A DNA stretch of 64,000 nt from assembly GCF_004151245.1 (NCBI RefSeq), contig NZ_JUIW01000010.1, positions 1 to 64,000 on the forward strand. Reading direction: 5' to 3'. This DNA comes from Flavobacterium beibuense (lineage in GTDB: Bacteria; Bacteroidota; Bacteroidia; Flavobacteriales; Flavobacteriaceae). This document shows, piece after piece, positions 15,863 through 24,791 of this stretch (the stretch's first letter is position 1; every line of letters begins with the position of its first letter). The notes beneath the pieces were generated by a model. That model did no database searches. It was not told the origin of the DNA and saw nothing but the letters and a program-made list of their open reading frames with translations. The position numbers and the translations under genes were made by a program.

Positions 15863-15936
15863 TATAACAGAAAGGTAAATATTGCGAATTGTTAAAGTTT
15901 TGTATTTTAGCAGTAAACCAATTAAATTTTTTTGCT

Positions 15937-18105
15937 ATGAAAAGAAAACTCCTTACCGCTTTTTTAGGGTTATCCCTAAGTTGTTATGCCCAGTCTCCTT
16001 ATGTTGAAGGCTTCGAAGGCGAAGTTTTTCCACCAGAAGGCTGGACTGTTTATGAAAATGGTTCGGGCGTTTTACATCACTGGAAGCAGATCATTATTGA
16101 TGCAAATGCTATCTATCCTCCTTATGAAGGTGATTATGCCGCTTTTATTGAGAGGGAAAATGTTCCTGACACTGGTCTGATACCAATAGACTGGTTAGTA
16201 ACACCATTAGTTACTGTACCTGAGGCTAATCCTGTTTTACATTTTTATTCCAGACAAAGCCTTGCAGGAGACCAGGGAGGTAATTACAGAATTATGATGG
16301 CCAGCGAAGGTGCCGAACTTTCCGATCTAAACTCCTTTACGGTTGTTCAAAGCTGGACAGAACCTGAGCTTAATCCTGTGTTTTCTGAGTATAAAGAGGT
16401 ATATGTGCCTATACCGTCAACATTTGCAGGGCAAAATATATATCTCGCTTTTGTGATGGAAGGTGATGAAGCTGACAGATGGTTAGTGGATAATGTATCT
16501 TTTGCTTCTTATTGTATACCTCCGGATAATTTAAGCGTTTCTGCTATTACCTTAGAATCTGCTACTTTTACATGGTCAGCGAATAATGCAAGTCAGTGGG
16601 AAATTGAAGTGTTACCTTTAGGTGCTGCACCTACCGGTGAAGGTGTTATCGTTGATGAAAATATTTATACTGCAACTGAGCTGGATATGGGTGAGTATAG
16701 GTTTTATGTAAGGGCAATATGTTCTGAAGCGTTGCAGAGTTCATGGTCAGGCCCGTTCTATTTTGATATTTTAAATGGCTTTGATGGTGTAGTAAGTTAT
16801 GATAGTGACGGGGATGAAGTGTGTGACAGTTTTATAGAAAATACAGAAGTGATTATAACCATAGGTAGTGAGCAATATTCTGTTTATACAAATAATCAGG
16901 GCTATTATAGTTTTTATGGTATCTTAGATGCTGTGGCTACAGTTTCCGTTCAAATAAATGCGCCTAATGGATTTAGTGATGTTCCTGTTTATGAAGATAC
17001 ATTTGATTTTACTTCTGATGAGGATTTTGCTGTAGATTTTTGTTTAGAGCAGCCCGAAGCAGTTACAGATTTAAGTGTTACTTTGGTTCCCGTTAATCAG
17101 GCAAGACCAGGATTTATTGCAAATTATCAGTTATTGGTAACAAATAATGGTTCTGTATCAATACCAACTGCTACAGCTACAATTGAATTTAATGATGTTA
17201 GGCTGGACTTTGACAGTTCTCCCAATACATCATCTACTCTAAGCAGTGATGTTGTGAGTTTTGGTTTAACAAATTTGGACGCTTATTCAACTCAATACAT
17301 TCCGGTTAATTTTTCTGTATTGCCTCCGCCCGAAAATGAAGGAGGAGCGTTTATTTGGTTCTATAATAATGTAACGGTTTTTGAAAACGAGAGTACTCCC
17401 GCAGACAATAGCAGTAGCCTTGAACAGGTAATGGTAAATTCATTTGATCCTAATGACATAACAGCACATGAAGGATCTGTTGTTCCGCTTGAAGCAATGG
17501 TTGAATGGATGCATTATACTATCCGTTTTCAAAATACAGGAACTGCTGATGCGATAAATGTAAGGATTGAAAATACCCTTGACGATAATTTTGACTGGGA
17601 TACATTTGAACCCTTGGCCTCGAGTCATGATTACACAGTTTTAAGACATGAAAATGTACTGGAGTTTAAGTTTAATAATATTCATCTTCCTGACAGCACT
17701 ACGGATGAACTGGGCAGCCATGGTTTTATAACTTACAGGATAAAACCAGGTACATCGTTAACTGCATTGGATACTTTTGAAAATACGGCACGCATTTATT
17801 TTGATTTTAACCCAGCTATTATAACTAATACAGCCATTACCTATTTATCTGTTCTTGGGAATGAGGAATTTAATGCTGCTGAGTTTGTATTGTATCCTAA
17901 TCCGGTAACAGAAAGGCTTTATATAGCTTCACAAAGCGGAGAGAATATTGCATTTGCTGAAGTGTATGATATAAACGGAAAACTTTGCCTTAAACAGGAT
18001 AGTTTACAGGGCAGCATAGATGTACAATCGCTTAACTCCGGGTTTTATATTATAAAGCTCACAACAGAAACAACAACAGTAAACTATAAGTTTATTAAGA
18101 AATAA
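15937..18105 (+). CDS. T9SS cargo with choice-of-anchor J, fibronectin III, DUF11-like/DUF7619 and type A sorting domains
   Basis: A 722-residue paralogue of the preceding protein. Signal peptide MKRKLLTAFLGLSLSCYAQ supports the ATG at 15937; the frame is open further upstream but without a better start. Residues about 22-190 repeat the choice-of-anchor J domain, about 193-275 a fibronectin III domain, and about 280-370 an SdrD-like domain. Then come two extra beta domains absent from the neighbour: a DUF11-like repeat (about 380-500) and a F-D-P-N-D-I-x-A-x-E-G domain of the DUF7619 type (about 510-640). The T9SS CTD runs from L-Y-P-N-P-V-T-E to K-F-I-K-K. Expected on the cell surface; no enzymatic residues recognised. 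Confidence 0.88.
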   Translation: MKRKLLTAFLGLSLSCYAQSPYVEGFEGEVFPPEGWTVYENGSGVLHHWKQIIIDANAIYPPYEGDYAAFIERENVPDTGLIPIDWLVTPLVTVPEANPVLHFYSRQSLAGDQGGNYRIMMASEGAELSDLNSFTVVQSWTEPELNPVFSEYKEVYVPIPSTFAGQNIYLAFVMEGDEADRWLVDNVSFASYCIPPDNLSVSAITLESATFTWSANNASQWEIEVLPLGAAPTGEGVIVDENIYTATELDMGEYRFYVRAICSEALQSSWSGPFYFDILNGFDGVVSYDSDGDEVCDSFIENTEVIITIGSEQYSVYTNNQGYYSFYGILDAVATVSVQINAPNGFSDVPVYEDTFDFTSDEDFAVDFCLEQPEAVTDLSVTLVPVNQARPGFIANYQLLVTNNGSVSIPTATATIEFNDVRLDFDSSPNTSSTLSSDVVSFGLTNLDAYSTQYIPVNFSVLPPPENEGGAFIWFYNNVTVFENESTPADNSSSLEQVMVNSFDPNDITAHEGSVVPLEAMVEWMHYTIRFQNTGTADAINVRIENTLDDNFDWDTFEPLASSHDYTVLRHENVLEFKFNNIHLPDSTTDELGSHGFITYRIKPGTSLTALDTFENTARIYFDFNPAIITNTAITYLSVLGNEEFNAAEFVLYPNPVTERLYIASQSGENIAFAEVYDINGKLCLKQDSLQGSIDVQSLNSGFYIIKLTTETTTVNYKFIKK

Positions 18106-18110
18106 GAAGA

Positions 18111-18136
18111 AAAGCAGGTTTTAACCTGCTTTTTTT
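18111..18136. terminator. Bidirectional terminator between T9SS cargo and AlbA_2 gene
   Basis: Perfect 10-bp stem AAAGCAGGTT / AACCTGCTTT with a 2-nt loop followed by T4. It ends the cargo gene and touches the convergent AlbA_2 stop at 18135. Confidence 0.8.
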
Positions 18137-19274
18137 ATGCATATTTCATTTTGCGTAGTACGCGCATTACCTCTTTAAAGGAAACATATACAGCAGGGTC
18201 TTCATGAGCTTTTAAGAGTGCTTTTGCGTCTATTAGCTTTTGTTTTGCATCTTCAAAACCGTTAAGATAACAAATCATAAAAGTAGAAGGCAGGTTGGCC
18301 ATATCACGCTTTTCCCTTTCAGATAATGGTGTACCCTTTTCCAGTTTATGCAGCAAAGCAAGATTGGCGTTGTAAATATGATACATCATTTTGCGGTTAT
18401 ACTGCGGAGGGTCAAATAACAGGTTTGAATTTATCTTATAATAACCATTGTCATGAAAATGAATACTTACTTCTTCCAGCGGATAATAACTGGTCTTGTC
18501 ATTAAGCCCTAACGATACATATTCGGTAATGGAAAAAGTATCATCTGTATAATCAATACTTACTTCATCTAAGGCTGAGTAAAATAACTTTACCTGCTCA
18601 TTAATAAGCTCTATATCTACACGGGAGTAATATGTTTTTCCCTTAACCACTTTCTTATTGCCTGCCCAGCATACAATAAACAATTCCTTAAACACTTTAT
18701 AACCCGAGGTCATATCCTTATGCCGGGTATTTAAAAAGTCCAGGACACCTTCAAGTGTATGGGCTATACTGTTACGGGAATTATTTTCTATATCAATAAC
18801 CGTGGCTGTATTCTGGTAGTTTAGTGAAGGCACTTCCTCCACAGGGGTCGAGTTACTTCCTAAACGAATAAATATGGTGCCGCCGGGTATAGTATAGATG
18901 TTCTTTTTGAAATAAGATATCTTGTTGTTGGGCTTAATGGTTACCAGTCCTACTACCTTGTCCTTTGGTAAATGAGGAAAAGGTACGTTCTCATACTGTA
19001 TTCTTGGCGGGTTTTCTAAAAACGCATTAACCAGGTTTTGTATACGGCTGTCGTCATAGAAATCGGTACCCGATATTTCATTATCATGATCCTCAACACC
19101 CACAACAATATAAGAGTTGTTAGACGGGTTGGAATTTGAAAGTGCACAGATGTGCTTAACAAATTTTGCCTTTCCTTCTTTAGTATGCAGATTAAGCTGG
19201 CGCTTCTTGTCATAAAAACTGCTCTCATCATTGTGAGCAAGCAGGTTTTTGATAAGAAGGCGCTTATTAATCAT
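18135..19274 (-). CDS. AlbA_2 (Schlafen-like) domain protein
   Basis: A 379-residue soluble protein. Residues about 12-130 match the AlbA_2 / Schlafen core: E-S-S-F-Y-D-K-K near residue 17, A-L-S-N-S-N-P-S-N-N-S-Y-I-V-V-G-V-E-D (about 46-64), then I-Q-N-L-V-N-A-F and V-G-L-V-T-I. This fold is linked to nucleic-acid binding and in some members RNA cleavage; many bacterial copies are annotated as putative transcriptional regulators. The C-terminal 240 residues are conserved-looking but unknown to me, with no helix-turn-helix or ATPase seen. Third in an apparent operon AKR-SDR-AlbA_2, 5 bp after the SDR gene. Confidence 0.75.
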   Translation of the reverse strand: MINKRLLIKNLLAHNDESSFYDKKRQLNLHTKEGKAKFVKHICALSNSNPSNNSYIVVGVEDHDNEISGTDFYDDSRIQNLVNAFLENPPRIQYENVPFPHLPKDKVVGLVTIKPNNKISYFKKNIYTIPGGTIFIRLGSNSTPVEEVPSLNYQNTATVIDIENNSRNSIAHTLEGVLDFLNTRHKDMTSGYKVFKELFIVCWAGNKKVVKGKTYYSRVDIELINEQVKLFYSALDEVSIDYTDDTFSITEYVSLGLNDKTSYYPLEEVSIHFHDNGYYKINSNLLFDPPQYNRKMMYHIYNANLALLHKLEKGTPLSEREKRDMANLPSTFMICYLNGFEDAKQKLIDAKALLKAHEDPAVYVSFKEVMRVLRKMKYA

Positions 19275-19279
19275 ATTTC

Positions 19280-20032
19280 TTAAACTTTTTTATGCAGAAT
19301 TGTGGCGCTTGCCTGTGCTGTAGGTAAAACAAGCAGATCGGCAATATTTACGTGGTAAGGCCTTGTTACCACAAAAGTGATAATATCTGCAATATCTTCG
19401 GCTTTAAGCGGGGCATAGCCCTTATAAACATTTTCGGCACGTTCCCTGTCTCCTTTAAAACGTACTTCAGAGAATTCTGTTGCAACGAGTCCCGGGTTTA
19501 TTGCTCCCACGCGTATTCCATATTGATTTAAATCCATACGCATGCCCTGGTTTATGGCATCTACCGCATGTTTAGAGGCACAGTACACATTACCGTTAGG
19601 GTAAACTTCTTTTCCGGCAATAGAGCCAATGTTAATAATGTGTCCGCTGCGACGTTCCACCATTCCGGGAATTACCTCTTTAGAAACATAAAGAAGCCCT
19701 TTTACGTTAATGTCAAGCATGGCATCCCAGTCATCCACATCGCCATTTTCAATAGGGTCAAGGCCGTGTGCATTACCCGCGTTATTGATTAGTATATCAA
19801 TGTTTTTTAAATCTTCGGGAATGGATTGTATAGCTTCGGCTACGGCTTCTTTATCCCTTACATCAAAGTTTAGGGTATGAACCCTTGTAAGGGGCGAAAA
19901 TTCATCCTGCAACTCTGCCAGGCGTTCTTCACGTCTGCCGCAAAGGATAAGCCTGAAATGGTTTTTTGCAAAATAAGTGGCCGTTGCACGGCCTATACCG
20001 CTGGTAGCTCCTGTTATTAATGCTGTTTTCAT
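19280..20032 (-). CDS. SDR-family NAD(P)-dependent oxidoreductase (YdfG-like)
   Basis: A 250-residue classical short-chain dehydrogenase. Cofactor motif T-G-A-T-S-G-I-G (7-14) with R-R-E-E-R at the end of the second strand suggests NADP preference. N-N-A-G follows at about 87, the catalytic serine in I-G-S-I-A-G and the Y-C-A-S-K active-site Tyr/Lys (about 154-158). The sequence N-P-G-L-V-A-T-E-F-S is typical of the YdfG group (serine or 3-hydroxy-acid dehydrogenase). It lies 29 bp after the aldo/keto reductase gene, so the unit pairs two carbonyl reductases. Confidence 0.9.
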   Translation of the reverse strand: MKTALITGATSGIGRATATYFAKNHFRLILCGRREERLAELQDEFSPLTRVHTLNFDVRDKEAVAEAIQSIPEDLKNIDILINNAGNAHGLDPIENGDVDDWDAMLDINVKGLLYVSKEVIPGMVERRSGHIINIGSIAGKEVYPNGNVYCASKHAVDAINQGMRMDLNQYGIRVGAINPGLVATEFSEVRFKGDRERAENVYKGYAPLKAEDIADIITFVVTRPYHVNIADLLVLPTAQASATILHKKV

Positions 20033-20061
20033 AGTGGTTACATTAGTTAGTATGTTGTTTG

Positions 20062-20931
20062 TTAAGGTACTTTATTCCCCATACTTTCTGTCCAGATGGC
20101 AAACCAGTCTTCCAGTTCCAGTTCAACTTCGGTTGCTTTCATTTGATTTTTAAGCCTTTCAGGACTGGTTGATCCCGTTACCGGAATGATTGCTGCAGGA
20201 TGCCTTAGTATCCAGGCCAGTAATATTACATCGGCAGTAACTTCATATTTCACAACCAGTTCCATAAGCAGTTTCTTAAGGCGCTGGGTTTGTTCTGTGT
20301 CTTCTTTAAAGATGCATCCAATAGGGCTCCATGCTAATGGTTTTATATTGTTTAGGGTCATGTAGTCCAATGATCCGTCAAGCATAGGCTCGTAACAGGT
20401 AGCAGAAAACTCTATCTGATTGCAGTAAACCTCGGTACGGGATTTAATCAGTTCTGTTTGCGAATTGGTAAAGTTGGAAACACCAAAATATCTTATTTTT
20501 CCTTCTTTTTTTAATTTTTCTACAGCCTCTGCAATTTCATCCGGATTCATCAGCGGGCTAGGGCGATGCAACAGTAAAATGTCCAGATAATCAGTTTCCA
20601 GATATTTGAGTGATGCCTCAGCCGAGTTAATAATATATTCTTTAGAGTAATCGTAGTGTTTTACCTTGTTATTGCGGTTACCTATTGTATGTTGTATTCC
20701 GCATTTAGAGATGATTTGTACATTCTCCCTTTTTATACCGCTTTGAGTGAAAGCCTTTCCAAAATCGGCTTCGGTGGTGTATCCGCCATAAATGTCGGCA
20801 TGATCAAAAGTGGTTATTCCGTACTCGATGCAGCTGTGTATCATTTCTGCCATTTCGGCAGTAGTAAAGCTCCTGCTCCAAACACCCCAGTTCATGGCTC
20901 CTGCTATGATGGGAGATAAATTAATATCCAT
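20062..20931 (-). CDS. Aldo/keto reductase (YdhF-like)
   Basis: A 289-residue TIM-barrel NADPH reductase. The tetrad is visible: Asp in F-D-H-A-D-I-Y-G-G-Y (about 40-48, which also holds the catalytic Tyr), Lys in I-S-K-C-G (about 76) and His in L-L-L-H-R-P (about 119). The C-terminal phosphate-binding segment P-V-T-G-S-T-S-P-E-R is the family's usual cofactor loop. Length and motifs fit the YdhF subgroup, whose physiological substrate is unclear. First gene of a three-gene minus-strand unit, divergent from moxR. Confidence 0.9.
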   Translation of the reverse strand: MDINLSPIIAGAMNWGVWSRSFTTAEMAEMIHSCIEYGITTFDHADIYGGYTTEADFGKAFTQSGIKRENVQIISKCGIQHTIGNRNNKVKHYDYSKEYIINSAEASLKYLETDYLDILLLHRPSPLMNPDEIAEAVEKLKKEGKIRYFGVSNFTNSQTELIKSRTEVYCNQIEFSATCYEPMLDGSLDYMTLNNIKPLAWSPIGCIFKEDTEQTQRLKKLLMELVVKYEVTADVILLAWILRHPAAIIPVTGSTSPERLKNQMKATEVELELEDWFAIWTESMGNKVP

Positions 20932-21140
20932 AAGTATTTAATAAGATTTTTAGTGTGATAAATTTACACTTTTATATACTTTATTTGGGCAGTACCCGTT
21001 TTAATTGCTGCTATTTTTATTGAATTTTTATTTGTTTCAGGCTAAAATTATAAAAACAATTAGCTGATTAAGAGTTATGTTGGTATTTTGATGCAGCATT
21101 AACACTATGTTAACAACAAAAATTGAATTTCGGCAATGAA

Positions 21141-21171
21141 TTTGTAATGTAAAAAAAGCTTATTAACTTCA
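21141..21171 (+). promoter_or_regulatory. Putative promoter of the moxR/bat cluster
   Basis: TTTG at 21141-21144 and TAACTTCA at 21164-21171 are separated by 19 bp, the preferred Bacteroidota spacing; the -7 box departs from TAnnTTTG at its last two positions. The ATG follows 21 bp later. Confidence 0.4.
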
Positions 21172-21192
21172 CATTTCTAAACTCTATATAAT

Positions 21193-22197
21193 ATGGAAGA
21201 AAATACTGCCGCTTTAGACATAAGGGCAATAAATGAGAAAATAGAAAGAGAGAGTGCTTTTGTAGACCTGCTTGTTATGGAAATGAACAAGGTTATAGTT
21301 GGGCAAAGGTACATGATAGAACGTCTTTTGATAGGACTTTTGGGTCAGGGTCACATTTTACTTGAAGGTGTGCCGGGACTTGCAAAAACCTTAGCTATTA
21401 ACACCCTTTCGCAGGCAGTACACGGATCCTTTAGCCGTATACAGTTTACACCCGACCTGCTTCCTGCCGATGTGGTGGGAACGATGATCTACAATATAAA
21501 ACAAAACGAATTCAGTATTAAGAAGGGGCCTATTTTTGCGAACTTCGTGCTTGCCGATGAGATTAACAGGGCACCTGCAAAAGTGCAGTCGGCATTACTT
21601 GAGGCCATGCAGGAAAAGCAGGTAACCATTGGGGAAGAAACCTTTAAACTGGAAAAACCTTTCCTTGTAATGGCAACCCAAAACCCGGTAGAGCAGGAAG
21701 GTACTTATCCGTTACCGGAAGCACAGGTTGACCGTTTTATGCTGAAAGCGGTTATTGATTATCCGAAAATTGAAGACGAGCGTCAGGTGATTCGTCAGAA
21801 TCTTGCCGGCAGTTTTGATAAGGTAAACCAGGTGGTAACACTTGAGCAGATCTTAAGGGCACAGCAGGCCGTTCGTGAAGTATATATGGACGAAAAGATT
21901 GAGAAATATATACTTGACCTGATTTTTGCAACCCGTTATCCTGAACAATATAACCTAAGTAGCCTTAAACCGCTTATTAGCTTTGGTTCATCGCCAAGGG
22001 GTAGTATCAACCTTGCACTGGCTGCAAAATGTTATGCCTTTATCAAGAGAAGGGGCTATGTAATTCCGGAGGATGTCAGGGCAGTGGTACACGATGTACT
22101 TCGCCACAGGATTGGAATTACTTATGAAGCCGAGGCAGAGAACATTACCTCTATGGACATTATCAATAAGATAGTGAACCAGATTGAGGTGCCATAG
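21193..22197 (+). CDS. moxR: MoxR-family AAA+ ATPase
   Basis: A 334-residue AAA+ chaperone-like ATPase. Walker A is G-V-P-G-L-A-K-T (about 60-67), Walker B V-L-A-D-E-I-N-R (about 121-128), followed by the family-specific A-T-Q-N-P-V-E-Q-E-G-T-Y-P-L-P-E-A-Q-V-D-R-F (listed in parts: sensor 1 and arginine-containing block, about 160-181). Length is normal. MoxR proteins act with VWA-domain partners, here BatA/BatB and the DUF58 protein, probably to mature or activate an envelope complex. First gene of the cluster; an 83-bp gap with a long hairpin separates it from the DUF58 gene. Confidence 0.93.
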   Translation: MEENTAALDIRAINEKIERESAFVDLLVMEMNKVIVGQRYMIERLLIGLLGQGHILLEGVPGLAKTLAINTLSQAVHGSFSRIQFTPDLLPADVVGTMIYNIKQNEFSIKKGPIFANFVLADEINRAPAKVQSALLEAMQEKQVTIGEETFKLEKPFLVMATQNPVEQEGTYPLPEAQVDRFMLKAVIDYPKIEDERQVIRQNLAGSFDKVNQVVTLEQILRAQQAVREVYMDEKIEKYILDLIFATRYPEQYNLSSLKPLISFGSSPRGSINLALAAKCYAFIKRRGYVIPEDVRAVVHDVLRHRIGITYEAEAENITSMDIINKIVNQIEVP

Positions 22198-22214
22198 TAG
22201 TAATAAAGTCAGAT

Positions 22215-22248
22215 GTCATAAAGAGGAAAGCCTACAGGCCTTTATGAC
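22215..22248 (+). promoter_or_regulatory. Long intercistronic hairpin moxR/DUF58
   Basis: Outer stem GTCATAAAG / CTTTATGAC (9 bp, perfect) encloses an inner GCCT/AGGC stem. No proper T-run follows (TTTAAAAAC), so it is more likely a processing or mRNA-stability element that separates moxR from the rest. Confidence 0.5.
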
Positions 22249-22280
22249 TTTAAAAACTTTAGACTTTACACTGCAAGATT

Positions 22281-23144
22281 ATGGATACAAAAGATATATT
22301 AAAAAAGGTACGTAAAATAGAGATTAAGACCCGAAGGCTGAGCGATCATATCTTCTCGGGTGAATATCATACATCCTTTAAGGGTCGTGGTATGACCTTT
22401 AGTGAGGTGCGCCAGTACCAGTTTGGGGATGATGTAAGGGCTATAGACTGGAATGTAACAGCCCGTTATAACGAGCCTTATATCAAGGTTTTTGAAGAAG
22501 AGCGCGAACTTACCATGATGCTTATGGCAGACGTGAGCGGTTCGGAAAGCTTTGGAACCAAAAGCCAGTTTAAAAGGGAAATAGTTACAGAGATTGCTGC
22601 AACTATGGCTTTTTCGGCTACACAAAACAACGACAAGATAGGGCTTATCCTTTTTTCAGACCAGATAGAGCTTTTTATCCCGCCTAAAAAAGGAAAATCA
22701 CACGTACTGCGTATTATCCGCGAGCTTATTGAGTTTGAGCCCAAAAGTAAAAAGACGGATGTGGCACAGGCGCTTAAATTCCTTTCTGGTGTGCTAAAGA
22801 AAAAAGCAATTGTTTTCCTTATCTCCGATTTTATGGCAGCCGATTATGAGCACACGCTGAAAATAGCGGCTAAAAAACATGACATTACCGGAGTAAGGGT
22901 TTATGACCCGAGAGAGGAACAAATGCCAAACCTTGGGCTTGTAAACATGACCGATGCCGAAACAGGGGAAACCCTGCTTGTAAATACAGGTTCTAAGCAG
23001 GTAAGGCTTGAGTATGAAAAATACTATCAGGATAAGGTAAAATACTTTAAGGAAACCTTTAGCCGATGTGGCGCAGGCGCGGTAAGCACGCGTGTAGACG
23101 AGTCGTATGTTACTAAGTTACTGGGCTATTTTAAATCACGATAG
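22281..23144 (+). CDS. DUF58-domain protein
   Basis: A 287-residue protein with the DUF58 block R-Q-Y-Q-F-G-D-D-V-R-A-I-D-W-N-V-T-A-R (about 46-64) and a degenerate VWA-like domain after it (A-D-V-S-G-S-E-S-F-G, about 90-99, with the D-x-S-x-S metal site intact). No membrane segment is visible. Members are invariably partners of MoxR ATPases. In bat clusters the pair is thought to act on the VWA membrane proteins encoded downstream. The next gene begins about 15 bp later. Confidence 0.9.
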   Translation: MDTKDILKKVRKIEIKTRRLSDHIFSGEYHTSFKGRGMTFSEVRQYQFGDDVRAIDWNVTARYNEPYIKVFEEERELTMMLMADVSGSESFGTKSQFKREIVTEIAATMAFSATQNNDKIGLILFSDQIELFIPPKKGKSHVLRIIRELIEFEPKSKKTDVAQALKFLSGVLKKKAIVFLISDFMAADYEHTLKIAAKKHDITGVRVYDPREEQMPNLGLVNMTDAETGETLLVNTGSKQVRLEYEKYYQDKVKYFKETFSRCGAGAVSTRVDESYVTKLLGYFKSR

Positions 23145-23159
23145 TTTAGGTTGATAATC

Positions 23160-24791
23160 ATGATAAAGATGACCAAAACAAAATTATATACGTTTTTGTT
23201 ACTGCTTTTTGCGGTTACCGTTTTCGGGCAGCAAAAGCGGTTAGAAACCAGTATAGATTCTACCAAAATAAAAATCGGGTCGCAGTTTAACCTTACTTTA
23301 AAAGCTACTGTCGACAGTACTTCTGCCGTTGGTTTTCCCGAAGGAAAAACCTTTGGGCAACTGGAAGTATTGGAATCCTATCCGACAGATACGATAAAGA
23401 AAGGTGCGCTGTATGAACTGATAAAAAAATACGGACTTACACAGTTCGATTCCGGCCGTTATGTGGTACCGGGACTTCCGGTTATTATAGACGGCGAGCC
23501 TTTTCAAAGTGATTCACTTGCCATAGAGGTAACCAATATAAAGGTGGATACCCTTAAACAAAAAATGTATGACATTAAGGATGTTGCAACTGCCGATTCT
23601 AAAATGAGTTGGCTTTGGTTATACATCTTACTAGGGATAGCGGCAATAGGTGTTGCAGGCTTCTTTGCATACAGGTATTTTAAAAACAAGAAGGTAGAAC
23701 CTAAACAGGCACCGGTTGTATTTAAATCGCCTATAGAAAAAGCAACCATTCAGCTTAGAAACCTTGAAAGCAAAGAACTTCTGCAAAAAGGAGCCATAAA
23801 GGATTACTATAGCGAACTTACCGATATTGCCCGTACTTACATTGAGGAAGCTATCCATGTACCTGCAATGGAAAGTACCACAAGCGAACTTATTGAAGCC
23901 ATGAGGCAGGCGGTAATGCGTAAAAGGATGTCGCTTAGCCGTGAAACTTTTGAAGAACTGGAAAGGGTACTTCGCACTGCCGATATGGTGAAGTTTGCAA
24001 AATCCAAACCTATGGAGTTTGAAGTGGCAGAAGACCGTAACAGAATAGAAAAAACCATAGTGGTTATCGATAAATCCATACCTGAAGAAAAAGAGGAGGA
24101 CGAAGAGCACACACTTGCCTGGCTTGAAAAACAGCGCCAAAAGAAAGCTAAAAGAAAGCGAAATATCATTATTGGAGGTTCTATGGGTTTAGTGGTGGCG
24201 CTTATCGTTGGCTTCCTTGTGTTTAAGGGAATGAGCTTTATCAAGGATAACTTTTCTCCAACCAATGAACTCTTAGAAGGGCAATGGGTAAAAAGTGAAT
24301 ATGGTAACCCTGGTGTGATAATAGAAACACCAAAAGTGCTGAAAAGGCAGAACACCGAAAAAATGGTGCCTAAAGATGCTGCTGCCATTGTTAAGGATAT
24401 GGAAATATTCAGCTATGGTATTATGTTCAGCAACTTTAATGTTATGGTTTCTACTGTGAGTTACAAACAGCAGGTGGATATTAAACTTGATATGCTTTTT
24501 GATGATACTGCCAAGCAATGGGAAGCCATGAAGGTAAAAGATATACTGGTTAAGCAGGAAAGTTTCAGTACTGCTGACGGCGCTGAAGGTTTAAGGGCTT
24601 TTGGAAGTATGGTTATGCCAAACCCATTGAGCGATGATGGAGTTAAGTACGATTATGAAATACTTTATTTCAAACAGGCTAACGGAGTACAACAGGTAAC
24701 CATGGTGTACCCGACAACCGATGAATATGCACCAAAAATAGTGGACAGGATTAAAAACTCAGTCGAATTTAGAAAACGTACTCAACAATGA
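23160..24791 (+). CDS. BatD-like/DUF4381-like membrane protein of the bat cluster
   Basis: About 543 residues, exported by an N-terminal signal (ends near V-F-G-Q). The first 140 residues are a periplasmic beta domain resembling the N-terminal part of BatD. A membrane helix (S-W-L-W-L-Y-I-L-L-G-I-A-A-I-G) sits near residue 155; a cytosolic helical stretch follows with a Y-x-E-L-T-D-I-A-R-T-Y-I-E-E motif as in BatD/DUF4381 tails; a second helix (G-S-M-G-L-V-V-A-L-I-V-G-F-L) near 345 leads to a C-terminal domain of about 190 residues that I do not recognise. The frame opens at a TTG (23151); I prefer the ATG at 23160 (another at 23169). Its stop overlaps the batA start (ATGA, 24788-24791). Confidence 0.7.
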   Translation: MIKMTKTKLYTFLLLLFAVTVFGQQKRLETSIDSTKIKIGSQFNLTLKATVDSTSAVGFPEGKTFGQLEVLESYPTDTIKKGALYELIKKYGLTQFDSGRYVVPGLPVIIDGEPFQSDSLAIEVTNIKVDTLKQKMYDIKDVATADSKMSWLWLYILLGIAAIGVAGFFAYRYFKNKKVEPKQAPVVFKSPIEKATIQLRNLESKELLQKGAIKDYYSELTDIARTYIEEAIHVPAMESTTSELIEAMRQAVMRKRMSLSRETFEELERVLRTADMVKFAKSKPMEFEVAEDRNRIEKTIVVIDKSIPEEKEEDEEHTLAWLEKQRQKKAKRKRNIIIGGSMGLVVALIVGFLVFKGMSFIKDNFSPTNELLEGQWVKSEYGNPGVIIETPKVLKRQNTEKMVPKDAAAIVKDMEIFSYGIMFSNFNVMVSTVSYKQQVDIKLDMLFDDTAKQWEAMKVKDILVKQESFSTADGAEGLRAFGSMVMPNPLSDDGVKYDYEILYFKQANGVQQVTMVYPTTDEYAPKIVDRIKNSVEFRKRTQQ

